Positions 12,282-23,028 of a stretch of DNA of 64,000 bases are shown piece after piece. The notes under the pieces are model-generated. The model was not told the DNA's origin. It made no database searches and saw only the letters and a list, made by a program, of their open reading frames with translations. Within the stretch, counting starts at the first letter, position 1, and each line of letters begins with the position of its first letter. The position numbers were made by a program, and so were the translations under genes. The stretch spans positions 7,023,506 to 7,087,505 of the forward strand of contig NC_037273.1 in NCBI RefSeq assembly GCF_000002425.4. The letters run 5' to 3'. The stretch comes from Physcomitrium patens. Its lineage: Eukaryota; Streptophyta; Bryopsida; Funariales; Funariaceae.

Positions 12282-13258
12282 GATCACTTCCTTTTGCAAA
12301 TTCTAACCCTGCGACAACCACGGCGCTACACAGAATGCTCAAGACAGGCAAACTTCATCGGTCCTCAGTGCAATCCTGACAAATACTGACTGAAACAAGT
12401 GACAAAGCACCGATCCAAACATACAAATTACGCACAAGAACTTGGTAGACTATGTAGACCTGGTCTAATATGCCTAATCTGCAATCAAAGCAAACAAACG
12501 ACATTCCAGTGCAGTGATCACACTCCAGCGCAATCTCAGATGTACCGACAAAAATCACTGTAACCCAAATAAGCGCTGCGAGCATTAATTTACGATTATG
12601 AGTCCACCCTGCAAACTATGAGTACCAGGTAATGATTAGAGACCAGAAAAGTAGGACTGGTCTTACAAAAGCATAATTCTATTCAACAACAGTTCTGTTC
12701 GAGTACAAATTTCAGCAGACATGGCTAAAGCCACCAGTATGCTTTAGATTGTAAATCGGTGGTCAACTGCTTGATCTCATTTATTGCGTTTGCTTGTATG
12801 GAAGACTCGCCTTTTTCTATAATGTAACATGGGTTTTTTCTTGTAAATTTCAACAATAATCAATAATTTCTGGTGAACCTTTCGATGAGTGGCTCTGGAT
12901 CGCAAGGTCGACGACAAACCGAACTCATGATTCTCCGCTAGCCCCCTCTGCGATCTTTATTTGACTACAAACTCGTGTACTAACGTGGTAAATCCTTGTA
13001 AAATCAGTTCCAGTGGAGATAGCCATAGATTAGCATGTTATGAAATCGAACCCTCCAGATTTACAAGGGACTCTGGCCCAGCCGGATTCACGTGGGTCTG
13101 AAGCATTCTGTCAAGGAAACTTGTGATGTCGGCTTTTCTCTACTGTCGGATAGTCACGCAGGCTTCTCTTCCACATCTGCCAGTGAACACCTCCCATATC
13201 CAATTTGCATCAGCAATCTCTGTCTGAATAAATAGGACTGCAAAAATAATTACAAAAA
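12282..13258. other. Unique DNA, no gene recognised
   Basis: Normal base composition. This is the right half of the island split by the copia insertion. I see no convincing reading frame. The part next to 13259 may be the 3' untranslated region of the minus-strand frame there. Confidence 0.35.
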
Positions 13259-13681
13259 TTACAGAGAGTTGAAGAGGTTTTTTACATGGGTATGCTCCAC
13301 TAGCGGAATGTAGCAACCAGAGTCACTGCCTCCCAATGCCAGACTTCCACCACAGCTTGACATCTTCGTTTTTACAGCCTGCTTGGCGCTTGACTGTTGA
13401 GTGAATTCAAACTTGTATAAGTCAAAATATTGCGGAAACTCAAACAAGGTGGCTGTCGTTCTTATCTGAAGAGGAGTGTTGAATGGCGTTACAAGGGAGA
13501 GCTTCAATGGATTAGCTTGATGGTCTTTTTTGCCAGCCTGTTCAATCACAAGCTTTCGCTCTTGCTCCGGGGAAAAAAGAACCTTCATCAGCTTGTCGAA
13601 TGCCCTCTTCACGTTGTTTGCTGCGTAAGTGCTGGCATAGCTGTCCTTTAAGAATTTCCTCATCCCTTTGCAAACTTTCAT
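13259..13681 (-). CDS. Hypothetical protein, 140 residues
   Basis: An open frame in DNA of normal composition, surrounded by AT-rich sequence. The N-terminal half (MKVCKGMRKF to about FSPEQERKLV) is basic and looks helical. The C-terminal half is mixed, with SSCGGSLALGGSDSG near 108-122. No family is recognised and there is no signal peptide or membrane segment. An in-frame stop lies six codons upstream of the ATG, so the frame starts there or at an exon boundary. It may be the last exon of a gene on the minus strand. Coding status rests only on openness and composition. Confidence 0.3.
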   Translation of the reverse strand: MKVCKGMRKFLKDSYASTYAANNVKRAFDKLMKVLFSPEQERKLVIEQAGKKDHQANPLKLSLVTPFNTPLQIRTTATLFEFPQYFDLYKFEFTQQSSAKQAVKTKMSSCGGSLALGGSDSGCYIPLVEHTHVKNLFNSL

Positions 13682-14407
13682 GCTTTTAGATTTTCTAGTT
13701 CATTAGATCACCAATTTCAACTCGCTTGCTTCTGTTTTTTCTACCTCCACTCAGGTCAGTAGGATCTTTACTACATCTACAAAATCTGCCACCCTTACAT
13801 GCATAGACTGTTCTTAATCTCGTCAAGCTCAGATTTTAATATATCGATTACTTTTCAATCCTCAGTTAAGGAAGGTTAAAGTAGTTAACAAATAGATGCA
13901 AAAAGAAGCATTGGTTGTGGAGCCTTATTTTTGTGATGCAACTTGGGTATTAGCTATAATCCATATACTATTGTTATCATTATGTGCAATTCTAACTTGC
14001 TTGTTGAAAATTTGTATACAAGTTTGAGATACAATTACTATAAGAAAACTACTTGCAATTGTAATTTAGTTGAACTACTCTTTGACTATTACTTAAAACA
14101 TTCATTGGTTCAGTGTATACCTGTACGTTTTTAAAACTTTTAGGTTAGTTCAATTGCATTAGAGTGATAATAATTCAATATAAAAATAAATTTTCCTAAT
14201 AAAATTTCATGTAATAATTTTTATTGTAATAATAGCATATATATTCTAAATCATAAAAATTCTGTTAAATATATAGTAGCCATAAGTTTAAAAATTTGAT
14301 TTATCCTACAAATCAGTTTAAAGATTTCAAAAACATGATACATCTTTTAAAAAGGACTCTGAAAGTTAAAATCCACAACAGTAGCTAATATTGATTCACA
14401 GTTATAC

Positions 14408-14447
<40 letters not shown>

Positions 14448-14980
14448 TATTATCAAAATGTCAAATATTCAAAATTATCATATTTTAATTAATCACACAA
14501 TTTTGTTCAATACCTTTCAATCACCAAAAGTGCAAGTAATAATCCAAATTCTCAAAACACATGAACAAAAAAAAATCTTCTTTTGCATGTCCCAACAAGA
14601 ATTTAAATAAAGTAATTTATAAGAAATAATATAACAACAACTTCTAGGGAATGCTCCACCAAAATATACTCTAGGTACCATATCGTAACCATCTTCACTT
14701 GTTACAATCCAAACTTGATAAAGAAACCAAATTGTTTCCAATGAAGACCAACCAAAACAACAAATCTCTATAACCTTTCTCAAAGTTACAACTTACCATT
14801 CAAATCCCCAATCTTTCTTAAAAAACTAAAAGGAAGAAAATTGAAATTCATGAATTTTTTTACGATTGTGCACATAAAACCCAAGAACTCCAATTGTTGG
14901 CCACGAATTCACTCTCAAACTAACAAGTAACTGGGAGAAACTGAAAGGGCAAAGGAAAGAGGGCACACACACTGACACCC
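13682..14980. other. AT-rich intergenic DNA with TA repeat
   Basis: AT-rich, with a TA microsatellite at about 14410-14441. Short frames on both strands have no recognisable content and no transposon protein is visible. Confidence 0.45.
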
Positions 14981-15027
14981 ATGAGATCATTCCACTAAGA
15001 TATAGACCCTGCACGGGTATGCTACTT

Positions 15028-15037
15028 CTATATATAC
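15028..15037 (+). promoter_or_regulatory. Candidate TATA box of the oxygenase gene
   Basis: ctatatatac lies at the sharp change from AT-rich to gene-like DNA, about 830 bp before the coding start at 15867. If it is used, the 5' leader is long or contains an intron. No transcript data are available to decide. Confidence 0.35.
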
Positions 15038-15440
15038 CCTTTTCGTCTCAGGGTATCAAATCCGCCCGTGCACTAGTTCGAAAGCTTCTTCGAAGTTTAA
15101 TTAACGGGGCGGGGGCTGTGTGCTGCCATGACCCACAACGCACCTGTCCACGCATCGCCTCCATCGTCAAGCATCAATTGCGAGTGAATTGCGATGCCAT
15201 TGCCTTCCACGAATTCGCCATTCCGACACGTAGTGATGCACCGCGTTTCAGGTGGGTCGTGGTCGGAGAATCATAGCGAGCCCTTACCTTTCCCACAAGC
15301 CTTGAACTCTCCACAATTCATTCACAGGTCTGTGTTTCAGGGGTTCGTGTTGGGGGCCAATTGGGTTCGACGTTGGGGACGTCCCTCGGAGTGTGTTGAT
15401 GGCTGATTCGGAGCCGTTTTATTCAATTGGCGATGTCAGT

Positions 15441-15464
15441 TCTTTTTCTTTTTCTTTTTCTTTC
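15441..15464 (+). repeat. Pyrimidine (tctttt)n tract in 5' leader
   Basis: A run of tctttt units ends in ccc. It lies between the candidate TATA box and the coding start. Pyrimidine stretches are common in plant 5' leaders; a role here is not shown. Confidence 0.6.
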
Positions 15465-15866
15465 CCTTGCGCTGTGTTGGACCCTCGTGGAATTAAACCC
15501 TAGGATTGTGGGATCATTTCGAGGTGGGTTCTAAAGGAGACTAACTCTTGTTTCTCTCGGTTTTCGAGATTTTTCGTGATGGATAGGTTGCAGATTCTGC
15601 AGGTGCGGATTTCATGAAAACTCTGTAGAGCTTTCTATTGATTGGGATTTTGCAGTAATACTGGCAAACAGTGGAATTAATTAGTAAGAGAGAGGCTGAG
15701 CTAGTCGTGACGCTTCGGAGGCCTTGAAATCTGGCCTATTTTGATCTGAATTTTGAGGACCATCTGTCGGTTGCCGCTTGCAGCTGTGGGGTTGTCGTTT
15801 AGTCTCGTAGAGTGGAGAATTCCGCTGATCGTACTTGATCGAATTTAGTTTCATCGGGGTAACGGT

Positions 15867-17417
15867 ATGGGGGCTTGCGTATCGTGCGGGCATGATCCTG
15901 GCCTCGAGAAACCTAAACCACCTCAGCAGAGCGCACACCGATCCAGCAGTGATTGCAACGGCGATGTTTCGAAGTTTGGTCCCCGGAATGCACAGAAACG
16001 ACCATTGTTAGCGCCTCATCCTCTTGCGAATCCGAAGAACTTGTGCTTCGCTTACAAAAATCAGATAGTGTCTACGGTTGTCAGCGAGACCACTGTGCTC
16101 GAGGATCTGAACTTGTTTCTGCTTTCCTCTTTTGGAATTTCAGACTCCACGTACGTAGTGTCCGGAATTCTTGTCACAGTCACTGGCCCTCTAATGCCAT
16201 TCTTCATGTTACCGTACTTGCATCCCAACAAGTCAGACAATCCGTATCCCATTGTGGTCGCACTTATCAAGGATTTTTCAATTGGCAACTGGGGATGTGC
16301 TCCCGATGAGCAAGAGCAAAATGAAGCGACACTGGAATGGGCGGAAATTGAAGAATGTATGAAATCATGTGGGGAGGATGATGAGCAGCTGTATTCGTCT
16401 TCAGCCTCAGCGTTGCTGGCAGCTCAATTCTACGGTCTTCTTCGTCGGTATGGGTATGTTCGTTTGCGTTTGCCCCCCTGTTCTCCCATTCTTGACATCT
16501 TCCAATGCGCCACCGCATCAGCTCGTGGCTACTTTTCTAAACCTGAAGCTGAGAAGCGGAGGAAATTTCTAGGGTTTAACCAACAGAAGTTTGTGGGTTA
16601 CAGCCACGTCAAAGGCAGTGCCCGACAGTTTATTCAGCTGAGGACAACGAAAGGGAAGGTGACGAAAACTGCTAAAGAAGTGCCAATTTTCGATGTGGAA
16701 TTGGTGGAGGCTTATCTTGCATTGCAGAATCTTGCCTACAAGCTCTTCAAGCTTTTGTGCCATCCTCATCTAACGCCAGAGTCGCATCTCTCCCCTGAAT
16801 TATACTCTTCTCTTCTCGACGCGCCTTGTACATCATTAAATGCTTTCAACGAGTGTCCGTCGGTTCCACATCATCAATTCATTGGCACCAACGTTTTTCG
16901 GATTTATCAGTATTTGCGGGAGGCGCAACCTAATGGTGTCGATTCCAAGGATCGGAGTGAAGGCCCCCAAGTTGAGGATGCGCAACCTCCCGGACTTCTT
17001 GGTGCGGCGACCACCGTTCACTCTGACATGGGCCTGCTCACAGTGAGCCCTCAATCGAATCTGCCTGGACTTACTGTGCTCAAGCACTCAGATGCAAGCC
17101 GATGGGTGAACGTGGAGATGAAGCATGGCTCGACGTGTGCAGATGGCAGCGACTTGAAGAACTACGTTTTCGTGTTCATTGGCGAAACTTTAGCGCAGTT
17201 GACGAAGGGCTCTCTACTTGCTCCCCTACATTTTGTTGATGAGCGCACCCCCACGAAGCCCCGCTTCAGTATGCCGTTCTTTCTCAGAGCTCGCCAAAAA
17301 TGTGTTATCCCAGCGGTGGAGGGTTTCGGTGAAGAGATGACAGTAGAATATTTCATGTCGCAAGTGCTGCAGCAACGGAAGCAAGTGTGGGGTCACAAAC
17401 CTACGACAGATTTTTGA
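15867..17417 (+). CDS. 2-oxoglutarate/Fe(II) dioxygenase-like protein with lipid-anchor N-terminus
   Basis: A single-exon frame of 516 residues. The C-terminal half has the double-stranded beta-helix signature of 2OG oxygenases. The iron ligands are H385 and D387 (VHSDMGLLT) and distal H455 (LAPLHFV), and the 2-oxoglutarate anchor is R466-x-S468 (PRFSMPFF). An N-terminal DIOX_N-like helix region with QFYGLLRRYGYVRL lies at about 190-205. The spacing HxD-x67-H is slightly long because of a loop. The N-terminus MGACVSC combines a Gly2 myristoylation consensus (Ser6) with Cys4 and Cys7 for acylation, so membrane attachment is predicted. Residues 60-150 match no domain I know and contain a hydrophobic patch near 105-122. 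At 516 residues it is longer than typical plant DOXC enzymes (about 330-380). The substrate is unknown. Confidence 0.85.
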   Translation: MGACVSCGHDPGLEKPKPPQQSAHRSSSDCNGDVSKFGPRNAQKRPLLAPHPLANPKNLCFAYKNQIVSTVVSETTVLEDLNLFLLSSFGISDSTYVVSGILVTVTGPLMPFFMLPYLHPNKSDNPYPIVVALIKDFSIGNWGCAPDEQEQNEATLEWAEIEECMKSCGEDDEQLYSSSASALLAAQFYGLLRRYGYVRLRLPPCSPILDIFQCATASARGYFSKPEAEKRRKFLGFNQQKFVGYSHVKGSARQFIQLRTTKGKVTKTAKEVPIFDVELVEAYLALQNLAYKLFKLLCHPHLTPESHLSPELYSSLLDAPCTSLNAFNECPSVPHHQFIGTNVFRIYQYLREAQPNGVDSKDRSEGPQVEDAQPPGLLGAATTVHSDMGLLTVSPQSNLPGLTVLKHSDASRWVNVEMKHGSTCADGSDLKNYVFVFIGETLAQLTKGSLLAPLHFVDERTPTKPRFSMPFFLRARQKCVIPAVEGFGEEMTVEYFMSQVLQQRKQVWGHKPTTDF

Positions 17418-18076
17418 GCCCTCCAGTGATAGTTGGGTGATACTCCACTGTGTGACAATTAAAGTGAATCATAGGATCCGTCGGCGGATATGTTCATCTA
17501 GCAGACAAGTAGGGTTGTGTGTACAAAATTTACGAATTGATCCCATTTTGTGGGTCTCTAAACATGGAGGTGTTGAACTTGTTGCTCATTCCTGCCATAT
17601 TAGTGCTCCGCTGCCTTAAGTGAAGAGAGACTCATTCGGAGCTGGTTGACCTTGGCTACGTTGGAAAAGAGAACAGCGTCGGAAGCTTTGATCGCTTGGT
17701 TGTACATCGAAATTTGACATATATTCTAAATTTGAAGTGATCTTGGAGCGGCAATTAATTTGCGGACTTCAAGTCTTCGAATTTGTTAACGCTCTATGAA
17801 TTCCAGCTTATCGGTAAAACTATCTTGCGGTAAAATAATTTACAGTAGTGTTCAGCTCAATCTGTTCATGTGAGAAAAATTGTTCAGCAGAGACTTGTGC
17901 AGAACTAGTTTATCGCCCAAGTGGATGCTTCTCAGTCACAGATGGCTCAGCAAGAACTATGAAATGGACTGGACTAATGCGCAGCTGATTTTTCGAATGA
18001 ACAGAAATATGTGACAAGTCTGCGTGCACTATTGCTCAAACAGAGACGTCACAAGTGCCCATAGAGGAAAAGAAAA
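17418..18076. other. 3' region of the oxygenase gene and intergenic spacer
   Basis: Normal composition. It probably holds the 3' untranslated region of the oxygenase gene and the distal promoter of CP12. No reading frame is convincing. Confidence 0.4.
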
Positions 18077-18166
18077 TCTGCCGCGTGGCAGACAGGGGCA
18101 GGGCCCAGCCAGACAAATGAAAGTGATTGCATTCGCGGGATTTCGTTGGAGGTTGCCACCTTATCC
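18077..18166 (+). promoter_or_regulatory. Candidate light-responsive promoter elements of CP12
   Basis: Two motifs lie upstream of CP12. An inverted repeat TCTGCC-GCGT-GGCAGA spans 18077-18092; its core gcgtggc is close to a G-box. The sequence ccttatc at 18159-18165 is the reverse complement of GATAAGG, the I-box of many light-regulated photosynthetic genes. The I-box is 170 bp before the ATG. Function is inferred from the motif and the gene it precedes. Confidence 0.45.
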
Positions 18167-18334
18167 TTGGAAGCCTCACCGCGGCGCTCACGCCACCGTC
18201 CCCTCTCACAATCCTTCTTCTTCTTACCATCGAGGCATTGCCGAGCAATCCAATCAACACCTAAGAATTTCACGTTAGAGATTTTCTAGGAAGACTCTGA
18301 TCGTCGCATTTTGGTTTGCAGTAGAATTGCAAAA

Positions 18335-18706
18335 ATGGCCGCTACCATGCTGACTATGGCCGCTGCCACTCAACTCATTGCGTCGCCGCTTTCACAAGTC
18401 TCCTTCGCCCGCGTGAACGTCCGTGGTGCCAGCCCAAGCGTCAGGTCCACCTCGGGGATGCGGATTGTTTGCATGGCAGCGCCCCAGAAATCCTCCGGCC
18501 CCGCGATCAACACCGACGACAAGGTGGTGTCGAAGATTGAGGACGCTCAGGAGATTTGCGCGGGTGATAACCAGTCGGAGGAGTGCGCTGCAGCATGGGA
18601 CGAGGTGGATGCAGCTGCTAAGGAGAAGGCCAAGACTGACGATCCCTTGGACAAGTTTTGCAACGACAACCCCGAGGCTGATGAGTGCCGCGTCTACAAC
18701 GACTGA
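18335..18706 (+). CDS. CP12: Chloroplast protein CP12
   Basis: 123 residues. CP12 is a small disordered stromal protein. In darkness, under oxidising conditions, it forms disulfides and holds GAPDH and phosphoribulokinase in an inactive complex, switching off the Calvin cycle. The visible signatures are the N-terminal cysteine pair (C-AGDNQSEE-C), the AWDEVDAAA core (family AWD-VEEL) and the C-terminal pair in FCNDNPEADECRVYND, the GAPDH-binding tail. Residues 1 to about 50 are a Ser/Ala/Arg-rich transit peptide, with likely cleavage near RIVCMA. The ATG at 18335 is preferred to one eight codons upstream: it has aaaaATGGcc context and gives a normal transit peptide. There are no introns. All four cysteines are present, so it should be redox-active. 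Confidence 0.97.
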   Translation: MAATMLTMAAATQLIASPLSQVSFARVNVRGASPSVRSTSGMRIVCMAAPQKSSGPAINTDDKVVSKIEDAQEICAGDNQSEECAAAWDEVDAAAKEKAKTDDPLDKFCNDNPEADECRVYND

Positions 18707-18743
18707 GCAATCTCCTCACCCAGTTGCTTGAAAATCAAGGGAG

Positions 18744-18762
18744 CCCCCCCCCCCCCCCCCCC
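18744..18762 (+). repeat. Poly(C)19 tract in CP12 3' untranslated region
   Basis: Nineteen consecutive C residues start 38 bp after the CP12 stop codon. A homopolymer of this length in a transcribed leader or trailer is unusual and may also be length-variable or mis-assembled. Confidence 0.9.
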
Positions 18763-19930
18763 TTCCACCTCCTAGTCATCTCGTCGTTTCAATAGTTACA
18801 TAGAAGCTCTACTTAACATTCCAAGTAATCTAGTTAACTCAGATATTCGTATGGAGATTCCATTTTTACTGATCGTGAAACCAATTAACGCCAACAAGTA
18901 GATACCACCAGCATCTAGCTCCTGTCTTGCTGCCTCCATTCGCGATGTCGAGAATCACGAGCCTTCGGTGAGGCAGCGTCTTGTACTCATCGTCAAACTC
19001 CAGATCAAGTGCCATTTCTCGTATTTCATTGGAATTTTCTGTCCGGCACCTACTCTAACATTACCATGTGTCTCGCAACACCCCAGGGGGAGAGGAGGTA
19101 TCAGAGGCGCCGGTATTCGCAGCTCTCACAGCGGACTGCCCATACCTTGTGAAGCCTCATCACCGTGCCGTTCTCAAGCAAAGGTGACTGTAATGTAGAG
19201 ATTCTACACAATTCATCTTGATCTATCACCAACGCTGGAATGTGTGCTTGTGGGTCTCGTGTGCCCCGTCGCACTGCTCCAAGCCATTGTATTACAAGTA
19301 GTCCATTTTGCGCACTAGAGCCGGACAGTTTGCAAATTGCATCACCCACTGTCTAAATAAAGTTTCCTCTTGTTTGTGAAGAATCCTTCTACTCCTGCAT
19401 TGGTTCAATACTTAACAGTGGATTTTGGAATCAACACTGACTGGATTCGAGTTCTGTATGTAAACCTCAATACAACCCACCGTTGATCGACCCAGATGGG
19501 TGAAGAATCTGCACCTTCGCACAGCAGAATGTATGTTGTATCCACATATTTGTATTCTACCAATGGATTCTAGCTCTTCTATTAGAATTGTGTGGATCGT
19601 TGGCAGTTCTGGCTTCTGGAAGTATTTATTGGCTGATGTTTATCACAAATGATCTTATTGGATTATCCAGTAAGAAGAAGCTTTTGAGAATGTAGAAATT
19701 ATGTCCTACCCTTCATCAGGGACTTCACAATTTCTCCATCCTGTTCCGTTCCGTTTGAGCGTAATAACTAAAGGGTTGTTAAAATGGGACTAAAAATTGA
19801 GAAAAATGGATAGAACATATTTGTCACAAGTTCGTTTATTCTGACTTCCTGTTGGAGTGCATTGTTGTTGACTCTTTTTGTATAATTCTTAAGTTAGTGG
19901 AATTGGGGATGGAAAATGAGTCGATGGTAG
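18763..19930. other. CP12 3' region and unique spacer
   Basis: Normal composition without a convincing frame. A canonical aataaa lies at 19356-19361, but it is about 650 bp beyond the CP12 stop, so it may serve a longer CP12 trailer or an unrecognised transcript. Confidence 0.4.
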
Positions 19931-20644
19931 GCTTGAAAAATGGTGAATCTGAAAAGAAAAATCATTTTTCACTTATATTTTTGAAGCACTTGCTTTCTCT
20001 TACATACAAATAAATTGAGTGTTTTGGTTGTGTCACATATCATACCTAATGACTTTTAAAAAAAGTTGCTTTATTTTGAGGTAAAAATTGGAATTGAGAA
20101 TTCTAAAAATATGTGATTTTATACTTAGTAAATTTTAAAATGGAATTTGATTCATAGTGAGTTTTAAGTAAAATATATATGTATATATATATATATAGAT
20201 TTAACAATTTGAAAAGAAAATTTTTTAATTGATGATCATAATTTATTCTATACTTTAAATGTATAAGATTATAGAAACCTAATATTTGAAATGCTAGTGG
20301 AAAAAATGCAATTACATGTCTAACCTAGTACATTAATTAAAACTAAAATTTTAAAAGAATTAAAGCATCTTATTATATAAATTATAAGTTTTATATAATT
20401 ATCATGCATGTTATAGAATTATAAAACTACAAAATTTGAAATGTATATTTTTTATAAAAATTAAAAATACTTTAATTCTATAAATATATATATATATATC
20501 TAATTAATTTTTTATGTTATTTTGTATTATATATATATATGCTAAATAAAATAGCTAATTATAAATATTATAGTAATTTAGAAAATACTCAAATATCTTA
20601 TATTTTAAAAAAATGATAGTAAAAGATGAATATTTTAATGATAT
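19931..20644. other. AT-rich DNA, nothing recognised
   Basis: Strongly AT-rich flank between the CP12 island and the first chromovirus LTR, with short TA runs near 20175-20197 and 20487-20540. No protein remnant is visible. Confidence 0.4.
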
Positions 20645-21011
20645 ATGATGATTATTACAAATATACAAAAATAAATTAATAATTACATAGAGTAGAAGAA
20701 TTAATTAGAAGTGAATAAAGATAAGTAAATATGATAATATCTTGTGAAAAAAATTCCTAAAAGATTCATAGATGCCAATTTGACTTTCTAAGTATTGGTA
20801 GGTGATTGATAGGTTGAAAACTTAATTAACAAATTAGCCACATATTGTACATATTAACCACTTGCTTTGCAAATTGGCCTCATGTTGGACAAGTTGATCA
20901 TTTATTGTGCAAGTTGGCTATGTGGTGCATATATTGAAAACTTATCTTGTAAGTTAGTCTTATGTTGGATGACCTATAGAATGTTGCCATATAGCTGTTT
21001 AGTTAGATAAT

Positions 21012-21070
<59 letters not shown>

Positions 21071-21777
21071 CAAAAATAAGCCTTCTTCATTCTTCTTAAT
21101 GTTTTTTTTTTGTTCTTAGTCTTGTTTTAAGAATTTATAATCTTCTTATTTTTGGCAATAGTCATGTTAGTTTTAATAAAATAACTAACTTTGAGTGAAT
21201 ATCTAGTCTTCTTAATGATATAAGAATATATTGATTCTTTGGTTTTTTTGTGATTCATAACTTGATGTCATGGATGTCCATATTTATCCTAATAATTATC
21301 TGGATTATATGAATAGATAAAAGTAAGTAAAAATAGATAAATTTGATAATATCTTGTAGATTAGCTTCTTAGATGCAATTTCACTTTCATCCATGTCTAT
21401 GGTTGATAGGTAGGTCAAAAACTAGGCCAACAAGTTGGCCACGTATTGCACATATTGGTAATTTATGATATAAGTTTAATATGTGTTGCATATATACTAA
21501 GATTGTTTTATAAGTTAAATACTTTTCTTGCAAATTGGACACATATTGGAGGTTTTATAAAACATCACCATGTAGCTCCTAATTAGATAATATATAGAAG
21601 TAAGAATATGGTCTTACTTCTAATCTAATTTCAAGCATCTTTGATTTTCTTGTCTTTTGGCAACAACCATTCTAGTTTTTTTTTTTAAATATAAATATTT
21701 ATTTCTTTCATTTTTGTCATTTTTTTTAAAAACTATTTCACTTTTTTATTTACATTCACCAATTCTTGTCCTTGACA
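20645..21777 (+). repeat. Two tandem family G LTRs
   Basis: Two copies of the same LTR lie head to tail: about 20645-21265 (with a long TA expansion at 21014-21068) and 21266-21777 (512 bp, TGTCATGG start, CCTTGACA end). Each contains the blocks aagttggcc or equivalent, agctcc/agctg-tag, and the cttcttc...ttggcaata end. They align with the reverse complement of 24582-25121. The second LTR is followed by the leader of a plus-strand chromovirus. The left border of the first is approximate. Confidence 0.75.
21014..21068. repeat. (AT)n microsatellite
   Basis: An uninterrupted TA run of about 55 bp within the first tandem LTR. It is absent at the same place in the second LTR, so it expanded after duplication. 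Confidence 0.95.
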
Positions 21778-23028
21778 CCTTAATCATTTGACAAGAGTGG
21801 TAGTTTTTTAATCTTATTTTGTTTTAAAATTAAATTTATTATCCCACTTTTCTTATTTTGTTTTATAGGTTGTGGATTACCCACTTTTAAACTAATATTT
21901 CTTATTTTCTAACATTAATTTTTTTTTTCTTTAAAAAAATGAGCTATTTCTCTTTGTAGAAATTTTTATTTGATATTAGAGGTTGTAGATTACTCTCTTC
22001 CAATTTAATTTAAAGATTTATTAAAATCATCTATTATAAAGAAAAAACTATAGATGCTACAATTATAAGAAGTAAAAATTAATTTGCAACTATCATAGAT
22101 CTTCACAAGCTTGTTAATAGTCTTAAAAAAAATTCACACATTTGTAATTTTAATCATGGAAATATTATTTTTATGCTTACTAAAAAAAATCAACAATGAA
22201 GTCCAATGTCTATGCCAAAAAGTTGTGTAGTTGAGAGAAGCAAGTAGATCTAATTTCACAAGTGAATCCAAAAAGTCTTGCTACTATAAGTATAAAAGAA
22301 GATAAGATTAGTATGCTAAAGAAGTTTGATGGAAGAAAATCAAAATTTTGAAGATTTATACAATAAGCCAAGTTTTACTTAAAGTTATATCTTTTCCAAT
22401 ATAGTAGTGGATTTACTTAAGTTAAATTTATAGATGCCTTTCTATACAAAAGTATTCTCTTTTAATTTGCACCTTTGATAGAAAAGGATTCACAATTCTT
22501 TTATGATCTAAATTCATTCTTACAAGTATTTACGGCACATTGGAAGAAAGTGATAAAAAAAAGATAATAAAAATAAATTTTCTATCTTTTACAATAAGGA
22601 TCAGAATCTAGGTTGCTAAATTTCAAAACTTCGCTTACAAGGTGAATTGGTATGATAAAGCCCTTAACAATTAGTTTTGATAAAACTTAAAAGATAGTAT
22701 CAAAGATTTATTATTAACAATGCTAATAGCAAATACATTAAAAGAATTTATTCTTCAAGCCATTGCATGCAACAATCGACTTTTTGAAAGATGCTAAGAA
22801 CAAAGACTTTTTTAAAGAAGAAAAAATCAAGTTATAATAACAATTCATAAGTTTTCAAACTGCTCATTGAGTAAAAAAAGACTCAAAGTTATCAATAAAG
22901 ATTGTATTTATTTTGTTGAGAATCTAAGCATACTACTAAACATTGTCTAAAAAAGACCACAAAATGAAAAGCATGGCTATCAAAAAAGATGATGTGTCAT
23001 AAAAAAATTATTTAGCTATTATAAGTAT
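21778..23028 (+). pseudogene. Plus-strand chromovirus: leader and gag
   Basis: After the LTR end CCTTGACA comes a leader with tttgacaagagtgg (21787-21801), also present in the minus-strand copy. It is presumably the primer-site region, though I cannot name the tRNA. Gag-like sequence runs from about 22090 (IIDLHKLVNSLKK-like) through a region with HWKKV (about 22540). It ends in a decayed zinc knuckle followed by KSMAIKKDDVS-like residues (22960-23000). Stops are frequent. The gag is cut at 23028 by a family R repeat; protease sequence resumes at 24127. Confidence 0.75.

Noticed and set aside
19430-19460. Possible tRNA (a ggattcgagttc-like T-arm)
   Set aside because: No matching acceptor stem, D-arm or anticodon stem could be folded around it.
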